DNA of 64,000 bases from Dehalococcoidia bacterium (GTDB taxonomy: Bacteria; Chloroflexota; Dehalococcoidia; Lucifugimonadales; UBA3495), in NCBI GenBank assembly GCA_022827095.1, contig JAJDTP010000025.1:62001-126000 (forward strand). The letters run 5' to 3'. Shown in pieces: positions 25,206-33,849 of this stretch (position 1 is its first letter; each line of letters begins with the position of its first letter). The notes beneath the pieces are model-generated. The model had not been told where the DNA came from. It saw only the letters and a list, made by a program, of their open reading frames with translations, and ran no database searches. The position numbers were made by a program, and so were the translations under genes.

Positions 25206-26828
25206 TCACGCGGCCAGTATCTTCTCCGCGACTTCGCGCGCCTCATCCCGGTTACTGACAAAACGGTCTGCCGGCACCCGGTGCAGCGTGTTCAGCGCCC
25301 GCAGGTTACGCTCCACGGGTCCCGAAAGCCCCATGACGATGGGTTCCGTATCCTCGTCCAGTGCCACGTCGATCATCTGCTCCACCACCATGGCCGCGCT
25401 GTCGTCCATGTAGGCGGTCTCTGTGAAGTCGAATATCACCACCTCGTGCTCCTGGATGTCCTGGCCAATGGTGCTCACCAGGTTGCTGGACGAGGCCACC
25501 GAGAAACGACCCCGCATCGACACCAGACCGACCCGGGCGGAGAACGCGTCATCTTTGTCGGCGTCCAATTCCGGAGACAGGAAGGTCTGGTCAAGCAACG
25601 GCACGGACACCACGCTGTCCAGTTCCTGGCGCTCCAGGAGACGGGCGCTGGCCATGCCCGCCGCGATCAGCCCGATGGCGATGGCGGTCACCAGGTCGAG
25701 GAACACCGTCAGCACGAAGGTCATCAGCATGACCACAAGGTGCTCGCGCGGCATCTGGTGGAGGCGCGTCACGAACCGCCAGTCCATGATGTCCCAGCCC
25801 ACCTTCATGAGGATGCCGGCCAGGACGGCGTGGGGTATCGCCTCTACATACCGGCCGAGGCCGAGAACCAGCGCGAGCAGCACGCCGGCGCGGATCGCTC
25901 CGGAAAGTTGCGTGTTCCCACCGGACCGGATGTTCACCACAGTCCCCAGCGTCGCGCCGGCGCCCGGGAGGCCGCCGATGAAACCGGCGATCATGTTGCC
26001 GATGCCCTGCCCGATCAGCTCGCGGTTGGGATTGTGCCGGGTCCGCGTCAGCGAGTCCGCGATGAGCGAGGTCAGCAGGCTGTCGATGGAACCGAGCAGC
26101 GCCAGCACCAGCGCCGGCTCCAGGGCGCCCAGGATGAACCCCACGGAGAACACCGGGATCTGCAGGTCCGGCAGACCGGTGGGCACGTCGCCGATGATCG
26201 GGAGGTCGTTCAGCCACAGGATGCCCAGCGCGCAGCCGACGATCATTGCCGCCAGGGGCGCCGGCAGGTACCTGCGGAAGGGCCGGGGCCACAGGATACC
26301 CACCACGAGCGTGACGGCGGCCACCGCCAGGGCGTGTAAGTTCACGCTGGTGAACGTTTCCTGCAGGGAGTTAACCGCGCCGATGACTCCGCCCACCGCT
26401 ACTGGAGATCCCAGGAAGGGCGCGATCTGCACGATCATGATGATCACGCCGATCCCGGTCATGAATCCCGAAATCACCGAGTACGGCGTGTAGGCTACGA
26501 AACGCCCGATCCGCGCCAGTCCCAGCGCTGCCTGGATGAACCCGGCTAGCACTACTATGGTGAACGCTTCCGCCAGGGTGTTGGCGTGGGCGGTCACGAT
26601 CACCGCCATGGCGATGGACATCGGCCCCGTTGGGCCCGATATCTGCGAGCGTGTCCCGCCGAACACCGCCGCGAAGAACCCGACGGCGATGGCGCCGTAC
26701 ATGCCGGCAGTCGGACCCAGGCCAGAGGCTACGCCGAATGCCAAAGCCACCGGCAGGCCCACCACCGAACAGGTCAGGCCGCCGAAGATGTCGCCGCGGA
26801 GTTGGCTGAGGCTGTAGTCGAACTTCAC
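25206..26828 (-). CDS. SulP family anion transporter with STAS domain
   Basis: The 540-residue membrane protein has the SLC26/SulP transport domain (residues about 1-400). It starts FDYSLSQLRGDIFGGLTCSV and contains GISGPTGPMSI-like anion-site residues (SQISGPTGPMSIAMAVIVTA), then IGNMIAGFIGGLPGAGATLG. The C-terminal about 415-530 is a cytoplasmic STAS domain (VIFDFTETAYMDDSAAMVVE). SulP proteins move sulfate, bicarbonate or other anions. The GTG start overlaps the coaBC stop (GTGA), suggesting co-transcription with coaX-coaBC. Confidence 0.92.
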   Translation of the reverse strand: MKFDYSLSQLRGDIFGGLTCSVVGLPVALAFGVASGLGPTAGMYGAIAVGFFAAVFGGTRSQISGPTGPMSIAMAVIVTAHANTLAEAFTIVVLAGFIQAALGLARIGRFVAYTPYSVISGFMTGIGVIIMIVQIAPFLGSPVAVGGVIGAVNSLQETFTSVNLHALAVAAVTLVVGILWPRPFRRYLPAPLAAMIVGCALGILWLNDLPIIGDVPTGLPDLQIPVFSVGFILGALEPALVLALLGSIDSLLTSLIADSLTRTRHNPNRELIGQGIGNMIAGFIGGLPGAGATLGTVVNIRSGGNTQLSGAIRAGVLLALVLGLGRYVEAIPHAVLAGILMKVGWDIMDWRFVTRLHQMPREHLVVMLMTFVLTVFLDLVTAIAIGLIAAGMASARLLERQELDSVVSVPLLDQTFLSPELDADKDDAFSARVGLVSMRGRFSVASSSNLVSTIGQDIQEHEVVIFDFTETAYMDDSAAMVVEQMIDVALDEDTEPIVMGLSGPVERNLRALNTLHRVPADRFVSNRDEAREVAEKILAA

Positions 26829-28024
26829 GGTCTTAGCAGCGTCGCAACGCGGTCCAGTATCCTGTGGCCCACCTCGTACTTGGTGAGCAGTGGCAGCCTT
26901 TCGACCTCCAGCTCGCGGTCAATCAGCACCACCCGGTTCGTGTCCACGCCAAATCCGCTGCCTTCTTCCGTAATATCGTTGGCCACTATGAGGTCCAACT
27001 CTTTGCGCCGCACTTTATCCGCGGCGTTCGCCTCCAGGTTCTCGCTTTCGGCCGAGAACCCAACGCGCACGAAACTCCCTCTCGCGGTCGCCAGGATGTC
27101 CGTTGTCTTCTCCAGGTCTATGGACATCTCGTCCGCGGCCGTTTTCTTGATCTTCTGCTCTGCCATTACCGCTGGCCGGTAGTCCGCTACTGCCGCCGCC
27201 ATGATGAGCGCATCCGACGTAACCATCTCGGCCAACACCGCGTCGCACATACCCTGCGCCGACATGACGCGCACCGTCCGCACCAGCGCCGGGTCCGCCA
27301 ACGCGGTCGGGGCCGTGACCAGCACCACCTCCGCCCCCCGGTCCCGGGCTGCTTCGGCAACTGCATAGCCCATCCGACCCGACGAGTGGTTCGTAATCAC
27401 CCGCACCGGGTCGATGGCCTCCTGCGTTCCGCCCGCGCTTACCACCACCTTGCGACCCGCGAAGTCGCCGTCATTCCCCAGCGCCGCTGCTATATGCCCC
27501 AGGAGGTCGGCCGGCTCCACCAGGCGACCCATGCCCATCAGCCCAGACGCCAGCCGGCCTGGCGCGGGGCCGGCCAGGAACACGCCCCGGTTGCGCAGTC
27601 GGGCGATGTTCTCCTGTGTCGCCGGATGGTCGAACATGTTGGCGTCCATGGCCGGCGCCACCAGCAGTGGGGCCTCTGTCGCGACCACTGTCGTCGTCAG
27701 CGGGTCGTCGGCGAGACCCCCGGCCAGCTTGGCAATGCAATGCACCGTTGCCGGCGCAATCACCACGATGTCGGCCCACCGCGCCAGCGCGACATGCTCC
27801 ACGCTGTGCTCGGAATCTGCGTCGAAGGTGTCGGTGACCACCGCCCGGTGGGTCAGGCTGCGGAAAGCCAGTGGGGTGACGAACTGGGTCGCACCGTAGC
27901 TGAGGATAGTTTCGACGTTCGCGCCGGCCTGGACCAGCTTGCTGGCGAGGTCCAACGCTTTGTAGCAGGCGATGCTCCCCGTGACACCCAGCACGATATT
28001 CTTGCCGGCCAGCGCGGATTCCAT
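26825..28024 (-). CDS. coaBC: Bifunctional PPC decarboxylase / PPC synthetase CoaBC
   Basis: The 399-residue coenzyme A enzyme joins phosphopantothenate with cysteine (CoaB) and decarboxylates the product (CoaC). The N-terminal flavoprotein half shows KNIVLGVTGSIACYKALDLA, catalytic His near SLTHRAVVTDTF, and APAMDANMF. The C-terminal synthetase half shows VVSAGGTQEAIDPVRVITNH, SSGRMGYAVAEAARDRGAEV, AAAVADYRP and KIKK. Both domains are complete. It lies directly after coaX (1-nt gap), so two steps of CoA synthesis are together. Confidence 0.96.
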   Translation of the reverse strand: MESALAGKNIVLGVTGSIACYKALDLASKLVQAGANVETILSYGATQFVTPLAFRSLTHRAVVTDTFDADSEHSVEHVALARWADIVVIAPATVHCIAKLAGGLADDPLTTTVVATEAPLLVAPAMDANMFDHPATQENIARLRNRGVFLAGPAPGRLASGLMGMGRLVEPADLLGHIAAALGNDGDFAGRKVVVSAGGTQEAIDPVRVITNHSSGRMGYAVAEAARDRGAEVVLVTAPTALADPALVRTVRVMSAQGMCDAVLAEMVTSDALIMAAAVADYRPAVMAEQKIKKTAADEMSIDLEKTTDILATARGSFVRVGFSAESENLEANAADKVRRKELDLIVANDITEEGSGFGVDTNRVVLIDRELEVERLPLLTKYEVGHRILDRVATLLRP

Positions 28025-28025
28025 T

Positions 28026-28880
28026 TCAACTCACCCGGCTCCGTCTTTCGGCGCTGCTCGACCCGGGAGCCCCGGCGGCATTCTTTCGATAGATGATGTC
28101 CAGCCCGACGAGCGTCAGTTCCTGGTTGATGTCATCGAACACTGGGGCGTGGTCCGCGATAATGGTCACCAGCCCGCCAGTGCCCACGACCTTGGAGTCC
28201 TCGCCGATCTCCGCTTTAAACCGCTCCACCATTGCCGTGACCAGTCCGGCGTAGCCCAGGACAATACCGGACTGCAATGATGTGGTCGTGTTCCGTCCCA
28301 CCGCTTCTGACGGCGCAACCAGCTCCACGCGCCGCAACTGGGAGGTGTTGTAGTAGAGTGCGTCGGCAGACAGGTTAATCCCCGGCGCGATGGCCCCGCC
28401 CAAGTATTCCCGGTCACGTGACACCGCATCGAACACCGTCGCTGTGCCCAGGTCCACCACGATCATTGGCGCGCCGTACAACTCCACCGCTGCCACCGCG
28501 TCTACGACTCGGTCCGCGCCAACGTCCCGGGGGTTGTCGTACCGCACGGGCATCCCCAGATCGATTTGGGACGTTACCTGCAAAGGCGTTACCCCGAAGA
28601 ACCGGCGGCACAGGTCCTCGAACATGCCGGTCAGGGGCGGCACTACGGAGCAGATGCAAGCGGCGGTGATGTCCGCCGTCGTGATCCCCCGAAACTCCAG
28701 GAGGTTTTTCAGGAGGATGCCGTATTCGTCAGCCAGGCGACGGGAGTCGGTGGCCACGCGCAGGGTTGTCACCAGCCGCTCCACCGGATTGGCTCCGTTT
28801 CCTGTCCCCTCGGTGGCGCTCCCGTCCCGAAACACCCCGATGGTTACGGCCGTGTTGCCGATGTCGATTGTCAGCAGCAT
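28026..28880 (-). CDS. coaX: Type III pantothenate kinase CoaX
   Basis: The 284-residue ASKHA-fold kinase phosphorylates pantothenate, the first committed step to CoA. Seen: phosphate-1 motif LLTIDIGNTAVTIGVF, YDNPRDVGADRVVDAVAAVE and VVDLGTATVFDAVS, GGAIAPGI, and VVGTGGLVTIIADH. It has an insert of acidic/Gly residues (SATEGTGNGANPVERL) after strand two. It is the first gene of coaX-coaBC-sulP. Confidence 0.95.
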   Translation of the reverse strand: MLLTIDIGNTAVTIGVFRDGSATEGTGNGANPVERLVTTLRVATDSRRLADEYGILLKNLLEFRGITTADITAACICSVVPPLTGMFEDLCRRFFGVTPLQVTSQIDLGMPVRYDNPRDVGADRVVDAVAAVELYGAPMIVVDLGTATVFDAVSRDREYLGGAIAPGINLSADALYYNTSQLRRVELVAPSEAVGRNTTTSLQSGIVLGYAGLVTAMVERFKAEIGEDSKVVGTGGLVTIIADHAPVFDDINQELTLVGLDIIYRKNAAGAPGSSSAERRSRVS

Positions 28881-29036
28881 GTCAACCTAGTTATCCAATG
28901 AGATGCGATAATTTATCCCATCTGCGGCATTATAAGTGTCAACACGATTCGCCGCAAACCATTTTCAGCTCCAGTTCCCACTCCCAGGTGGATCGTTGGG
29001 AACGAATTGTCGCATTCGCCGGATCGGCGCGTTTGA

Positions 29037-29531
29037 TTATTGCTCTGGTCCGGAGATGCCCACCTGAACGATACGTGCCTTATCGACGCCGGCTACGCCA
29101 ACATACTGGAACGACTTGCCGTCGGCCTCGCGGGGTTGCATGCCCTGGGTCACCACCTGCTGGTTTCCCAGCAGCAGGTCCGCGAAGGGCGCTGCCTGGG
29201 TGCCGGCGTCCGGGTCAGTGGGGAAGGTGAAGTCCAGGCCTGACACGTTGGTGAACTCGACTCGACCGGTCTCGTCGCTGACCCAGAACTCCGTGATGAT
29301 GCTGGTGTCGGCGATTTCCTTCAGCGTGGCGTTGATTTCATCCGGAGACTGTCCTGCCTCCAGCGCGGCCGCGATGTAATGGGCGGTCAATTTCGCCTGG
29401 GCGACCAAGTGCGCGGTTTCGTTTGCGTTAGTTGGCTCGGCCTCGTGATCGGACGCGCATCCCGCCGCCAGAACCATTGCCATCGCTGCTATCGCCAGTG
29501 CGTAAAATGCTCGCATTTCACTCTTCTCCAT
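29037..29531 (-). CDS. Lipoprotein with Cache-like sensory domain
   Basis: The 164-residue protein has a signal ALAIAAMAMVLAAGC with lipobox LAAGC and a single extracytoplasmic domain of the small Cache type: LTAHYIAAALEAGQSPDEIN, ITEFWVSDETGRVEFTNVSG and a closing VAGVDKARIVQVGIS. Cache domains bind small ligands. Without kinase or receptor parts it may be a free-standing sensor or scavenger. ATG 29531 follows GAGGTG; ATG 29516 (after GGAG) is an alternative that still keeps the signal. It is divergent from the pentapeptide/TIR gene with an 85-nt gap. Confidence 0.75.
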   Translation of the reverse strand: MEKSEMRAFYALAIAAMAMVLAAGCASDHEAEPTNANETAHLVAQAKLTAHYIAAALEAGQSPDEINATLKEIADTSIITEFWVSDETGRVEFTNVSGLDFTFPTDPDAGTQAAPFADLLLGNQQVVTQGMQPREADGKSFQYVGVAGVDKARIVQVGISGPEQ

Positions 29532-29616
29532 CGCTGGTGACACCTCGATCCAGGGCCTTATGCGGTGCAATTTTATGCTAAAATCGCCGCTGAATCCCTC
29601 ACGGAGACGTGTAAAA

Positions 29617-30900
29617 ATGGCCGACATCGCACTGGTTCAGATCGTCAAGCAGGGGCGCGACGCCGTTGCCGCCTGGCGCGAAGAGCACTCCAACCAAACC
29701 ATGGACCTCAACGCCTGCTACATGAGCCACGCCCGGATCCCCATGGTCAATTTGCGGGGCGCCGACATGCGCGGCGGCGATTTCATGGGCGCGATGGTCC
29801 GCCGCGCTGACCTTTCGAACAGCTACCTGAACGACGCGCATTTCTACCGCGCGGACCTCCGCGAGACCAACCTCAGCCGCGCGATCGCCCCGGGAGCCAA
29901 CTTGCGGGGAGCCGACCTGCGCAACGCGAACCTGTCGGGCGCCAACTTCGACCGCGCCACGCTCTCCGAGGCAAACCTGTCCGGTGCCGACCTCACCAAC
30001 GTCAACCTGGACCGGGCCAACCTGGACCGCGCCAATTTCACCGGCGCCAACCTCACCGGAGCCAGCTTCAACGGTGCCAACCTGTCCCGCACCAACCTGT
30101 CGTCCTGCAACCTCAACGAGGCCGACTTCTACGAAGCCGTGCTCAACGACGTGGTCACCGGCGAGGCCGATTTCAGCAACTGTATTATCGGCTACACCGT
30201 GTTCCAGAACTGCGCCCTGGATAACGCTGTCGGGCTGGAGGAGGTTCGCCACGATGCCCCCAGCACCATCGGGCTGGACACCCTGCTGCGCTCCCGCGGA
30301 GCGCTGCCGCAGTCCTTTATCCTGGGATCCGGAGTGCCGGTGGCAGTGGCCGGATTGCAGGACAGCGTTGCCGACGCCCCAGTAACCACCCTGGAAGTCC
30401 ACATATCCTGCGCTAACGGCGACGTGCCGTTTGCCCGGCAGCTTGAAGCGAACCTTCGCGCCAAGGGCGTGCGCACTTGGGTCTTCGCCGAGGGTTTCCG
30501 GGGCAATCCATTGGTTGACCGGCGCGCCACCTCCGGCGAGGAGGAAATCGAGCGCTGGGTACGCCACTACGACCGGCTGATTGTGGTGTGCACCGCGGCG
30601 GGCCTGGACAGCGAAACCGTCCGCAACGACATCACCGCCGCGCAGGAAGCGCAGCGAACGACGGATAGCTGGACCATGTTCCTTGTTGACGCCGATGGCG
30701 TCATGGGCGGCGGCCGCAACCGCGCCGCCCGCCTCATGACTGAGGAATACCGGTTCTTTGATCTCACCGGTCAGTCCGACAACTCCGACGAGTACCAGGC
30801 AGCGTTGGATGACCTGATCACCAACCTCAGAGAGGAGCATCCCGCCAGCGCGGCCGCTCCCCCGCGCCGGGAGATCGATCCCCGCACGCTCCAGCTGTAG
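29617..30900 (+). CDS. Pentapeptide-repeat protein fused to TIR-like domain
   Basis: The 427-residue protein has a cytoplasmic N-terminal helix, a right-handed pentapeptide helix of A(D/N)Lxx units at about residues 43-200 (for example ANLRGADLRNANLSGANFDR), a linker with DTLLRSRGALPQSFILGSGV and a TIR-like domain at about 257-405. The TIR part shows LEVHISCANGDVPFARQLEA, RTWVFAEGF and DRLIVVCTAAGLDSETVRND. The position that carries catalytic Glu in NADase TIRs appears to be Asp (residue 338), so NADase activity is doubtful. ATG 29617 is preceded by GGAGACGTGTAAAA. A perfect hairpin follows the stop. Confidence 0.85.
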   Translation: MADIALVQIVKQGRDAVAAWREEHSNQTMDLNACYMSHARIPMVNLRGADMRGGDFMGAMVRRADLSNSYLNDAHFYRADLRETNLSRAIAPGANLRGADLRNANLSGANFDRATLSEANLSGADLTNVNLDRANLDRANFTGANLTGASFNGANLSRTNLSSCNLNEADFYEAVLNDVVTGEADFSNCIIGYTVFQNCALDNAVGLEEVRHDAPSTIGLDTLLRSRGALPQSFILGSGVPVAVAGLQDSVADAPVTTLEVHISCANGDVPFARQLEANLRAKGVRTWVFAEGFRGNPLVDRRATSGEEEIERWVRHYDRLIVVCTAAGLDSETVRNDITAAQEAQRTTDSWTMFLVDADGVMGGGRNRAARLMTEEYRFFDLTGQSDNSDEYQAALDDLITNLREEHPASAAAPPRREIDPRTLQL

Positions 30901-30926
30901 CCGCCCTAGCCGTCAGTCAACCCAGA

Positions 30927-30952
30927 GAGGGGCGACCAACCGGTCGCCCCTC
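30927..30952 (+). terminator. Bidirectional hairpin terminator
   Basis: A perfect 11-bp stem GAGGGGCGACC/GGTCGCCCCTC with loop AACC. It lies between two convergent genes ending at 30900 and 30995. Confidence 0.7.
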
Positions 30953-30994
30953 CTGCTATTTCTGCCCCACGGGCATGCGACACCGTCCGGTCGC

Positions 30995-32152
30995 TTACCG
31001 GAATGGTGGTGCGTAGATCTGTCCGCCTTTTGGACAGTTCTGGCACGGCGCGTCGGCCCACAGCGCGTTGCGGCTGCCCGACGGGCGCGGCACGCCCAGC
31101 CCGCCAGATCCGAAATGGCGGTCATAGACCTCTCCGTAGTTGCCCAGTTCGCGGACCACATCCTGCGCCACGGTCTGGCTGAGACCCAGGGTGTCCTGGC
31201 CCCAGGAGCCCTCCAGGCCGAAGAGACGATCAACCGAGGTGCTGCCGGTGCTGGCGGTGGGCACGTTGCCGGAGTTGATGTCGTTGGCCTCGGCGTGGAT
31301 CAGGATGCCGATAACTGACTTGACGATGTCGAACCACTGGTCATCGCCGTGAGGCACGGCCAGGCTGATCGGCTCCTCGGAGATTGTCTCCGGGAGGATT
31401 ATGTGCTCGTCCTCGGCTCCGCCGGCGGCGACGATTTCATCCTTCAGGAAGGTGCGGTCGGTGGTGTACGAGTCACACTGGCCGGCCACGTAGGCAGCGA
31501 TGGACGCCTCGAACGTCTCGAAGGTGACCACGTTCATGTCCAGTTGGTACTGACGGTTGAAGTCCTCGAGGTTCAACTCGCTTGTGGTCCCCTGAGCCAC
31601 GCATACCGACGCGCCTTTCAGGTCGTACGCGCTGCCGATGCCCAGGGCGGTCGGCACGGCGAATCCCTGGCCATCGTAGAGCGTGGTATGGACGAAGTTG
31701 CCGCCCCACGTGGCGTCGCGGCTGCTGCTCCAGGTGTTTACCCAGGCCAGGATATCGAGTTCTCCAGATGCCAACGAGGGACCACGCTCTGCAGCCGACC
31801 CGATGATGTGGAACTCCACCGCGTTGCGATCGCCGAGCACGGCTACTGCGACTGCCCGGCACAGGTCGATCTCGAACCCGTCGTTGCCTCCGTCGTTGTC
31901 AAGATAGCCGTACCCCACCACGTCATTGGTGGTCCCGCAGACGACATGTCCTTGGTTCCTGACCTGGCCGAGCCGTCCTCCGTCCTGGTTGGCAACGCTG
32001 GTGTTCTCGGTATGGATTCCGGGAACTGCTGCGCTCTCGCTGAGCGCCTGTCCTGGGGTGGAGTTCACCGGCGCTGCGGGACTGCAAGCCGCAACGGCCA
32101 GGATAGCTGCCGATACAATGACTATTGCAGGTAGATTGAGGATAGATGTCAT
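30995..32152 (-). CDS. Amino-acid ABC transporter binding lipoprotein (AapJ-like)
   Basis: The 385-residue periplasmic-type binding protein (SBP_bac_3) has lipobox LAVAAC (Cys about 23), a Ser/Pro-rich linker, then VRNQGHVVCGTTNDVVGYGY, DGFEIDLCRAVAVAVLGD, VEFHIIGSAAERGPSLASGE and DLKGASVCVAQGTTSELNLE. These match the AapJ/BztA general amino-acid group. Paired Cys residues (VCGTT with DLCRA; VCVAQ with QCDSY) are typical of this subfamily. No permease or ATPase genes are adjacent. Confidence 0.92.
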   Translation of the reverse strand: MTSILNLPAIVIVSAAILAVAACSPAAPVNSTPGQALSESAAVPGIHTENTSVANQDGGRLGQVRNQGHVVCGTTNDVVGYGYLDNDGGNDGFEIDLCRAVAVAVLGDRNAVEFHIIGSAAERGPSLASGELDILAWVNTWSSSRDATWGGNFVHTTLYDGQGFAVPTALGIGSAYDLKGASVCVAQGTTSELNLEDFNRQYQLDMNVVTFETFEASIAAYVAGQCDSYTTDRTFLKDEIVAAGGAEDEHIILPETISEEPISLAVPHGDDQWFDIVKSVIGILIHAEANDINSGNVPTASTGSTSVDRLFGLEGSWGQDTLGLSQTVAQDVVRELGNYGEVYDRHFGSGGLGVPRPSGSRNALWADAPCQNCPKGGQIYAPPFR

Positions 32153-32219
32153 GTTGGTTCCCCGATTAGCATTTTGCTGGCGACAAGTTAGATTGTGGGG
32201 ACGCGCTACACACGTAAAC

Positions 32220-32245
32220 GGGGGGAGGGCAATCGCCCTCCCCCC
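32220..32245 (-). terminator. Hairpin terminator after RDH-like gene
   Basis: A perfect 11-bp stem GGGGGGAGGGC/GCCCTCCCCCC with loop AATC. It lies 49 nt beyond the RDH-like stop and upstream of the AapJ-like start on the same strand. Confidence 0.65.
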
Positions 32246-32293
32246 TGTTTGGACCGTTCCGAAGAACCGACCTATTTGGATGGCTACATCGAA

Positions 32294-33568
32294 TTAGATG
32301 TAGTCTTCCTCCTCGTACATCATGTCGACGTTGTCGGTGCTCTGGTTGAGGCCGCGGATCACCTGGTTCCGGAACTCGTTGAGCATATCATCGGTGATCT
32401 CGTTGCCGTTGGCGCGGGCGGCGTCCTTCAACGAGTCGAAGGCCCATTCGCCGGTGTCGCCGTGAGGCATGTCGAAGAAGCCGGGCTCGAAGACCGGAAG
32501 CTCGCCGGGGCCGAAGTAGCCCTTGCCCTCGATGTTGTAACCTTCGAGGTCGTGGGTGCCCTTGCCGAGGACCTGACCGGTGGCAGCGTAGTGCTCCATG
32601 GTGGCCTTCATGCCGTACTTCTGGATCGGGCAGACCTTCATGCACACGCCACAGCCGAGGTAGCGAGCCATGACCGGGCGACAGCGCTTGAAGTAGAGCT
32701 TGTTCTTCTCGATTCCACGCCACCAGATCTTGTCGCGCATGAGGGCGCGGCCGGGGCAGCGGTTCACGCAGACCTGGCACACCTGGCAGAAGGCGTGGAT
32801 GCCGTAGTCGACGGGCGCGTCATAGGTGACGTTGGCGTCGGTGGTGATCATCATGATGCGGCAGCGGGAGCCGACGTGGGGGGTCAGCAGGTAGCCGCAA
32901 GCGCCCAGCTGGCCGAGGCCGGCGGCGACGAACATCGGGATGTAGGGGCCGGTGTTGTCGTTGGGGCTGTGGACCTGGGCGCGATAGCCGAGGCCGCGGA
33001 TGAAGTTGCCGAGTTCCAGCCCGGCAGCGCCTTCCGTCCGGTACGTGCTGGAGTGCACGATCTCGGCGTCGATGCTGGGGATGGTCTGGGTGGGCTCGAA
33101 GTCCTGCTCGTAGGCCAGGCAGATGACATGGGGGAACTGGACCCAAGCCTTCTTGCTCTGGTACACGTAACGGATGTCAAAGGCGGTGATACCGACTTCG
33201 ACGAAACCGAGTTCGCGGGCCTTCTGCTTGATGGCTTCAGTTACGTCCTCGCCGGTGGCGTCGGACGTGGGCTCGAGTTCACCAGTCAGGCGGGCGGCCA
33301 TGACCAGGTTGCGATTGAGCTTGTCGTGCTCCTTGCGGATCTCACGCATCTCGGCGTGCTGGTCGCGCAGGGTGTTGGCCCAGTCGCGGGAGGCGCGCTC
33401 GGTGATGTTCATGGTCTCGACGGGGTATTCCCGGGAGTACCAGTCGACCTCGCGCTGGTTCATGGGGATGCCGGGAGTGGTCTCCAGCTCCTCGGGCACC
33501 GGGATTGTTACAGGAGCGTCGCCCAGATACTTACCGGGTCGGCGAACCTCGTGACCGATCGTTAGCAT
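32294..33568 (-). CDS. Reductive-dehalogenase-like 4Fe-4S protein
   Basis: The 424-residue protein resembles the catalytic region of cobalamin-dependent reductive dehalogenases and QueG. It has AGLGQLGACGYLLTPHVGSR at about 216-235, a first cluster motif with Cys 261, 264, 267 and 271 (CQVCQVCVNRCP) and a second with Cys 296, 306, 309 and 313. There is no Tat signal or lipobox, so it should be cytoplasmic, unlike respiratory RDases. No RdhB membrane anchor is nearby. It may reduce organohalides or other substrates, or have another B12/FeS role; the substrate is not predictable. ATG 33568 follows AAGGAGGAGGAT. Confidence 0.83.
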   Translation of the reverse strand: MLTIGHEVRRPGKYLGDAPVTIPVPEELETTPGIPMNQREVDWYSREYPVETMNITERASRDWANTLRDQHAEMREIRKEHDKLNRNLVMAARLTGELEPTSDATGEDVTEAIKQKARELGFVEVGITAFDIRYVYQSKKAWVQFPHVICLAYEQDFEPTQTIPSIDAEIVHSSTYRTEGAAGLELGNFIRGLGYRAQVHSPNDNTGPYIPMFVAAGLGQLGACGYLLTPHVGSRCRIMMITTDANVTYDAPVDYGIHAFCQVCQVCVNRCPGRALMRDKIWWRGIEKNKLYFKRCRPVMARYLGCGVCMKVCPIQKYGMKATMEHYAATGQVLGKGTHDLEGYNIEGKGYFGPGELPVFEPGFFDMPHGDTGEWAFDSLKDAARANGNEITDDMLNEFRNQVIRGLNQSTDNVDMMYEEEDYI

Positions 33569-33615
33569 ATCCTCCTCCTTGGTTGGACTGCGTAGATACG
33601 CCTAATTTGCCGGGA

Positions 33616-33644
33616 AGGGTACTTGCCCGGTTCAATAATGTCAA
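33616..33644 (-). promoter_or_regulatory. Putative promoter of RDH-like gene
   Basis: On the minus strand, a perfect TTGACA (33644-33639), a 17-bp spacer and TACCCT (33621-33616). An imperfect inverted repeat CCGGG/CCCGG overlaps the -10 and could be an operator. The surrounding 33569-33849 shows no recognisable gene. Confidence 0.45.
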
Positions 33645-33849
33645 TACTCGGGCCTCAAAATCATCATATTCCGTTGCTTGATGATAATTATTTTCAGCAG
33701 CCCGTACCTTTTCCAAATAGTTGACCAAATCATCGCGCCGAAGGTTCAGCCACGAGGAATTGCGGTTTATTTCACCGGCTGTAAGCGACGGTGATACACC
33801 GTGCTCTGACCCGAACAATAGGAACTGCCTGGAGGCCAATGAGCCGGCG

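Noticed and set aside
24345-26339. 664-residue open frame on the plus strand across the LLM and SulP genes
   Set aside because: It lies antisense to two clearly recognisable genes, and its translation is His/Arg/Gln-rich without any family pattern. It is a GC-driven shadow.
33569-33849. Possible small minus-strand protein between uvrA and the RDH-like gene
   Set aside because: An open frame exists but it begins inside uvrA in another phase, has no start with a ribosome site and overlaps the promoter of the next gene.
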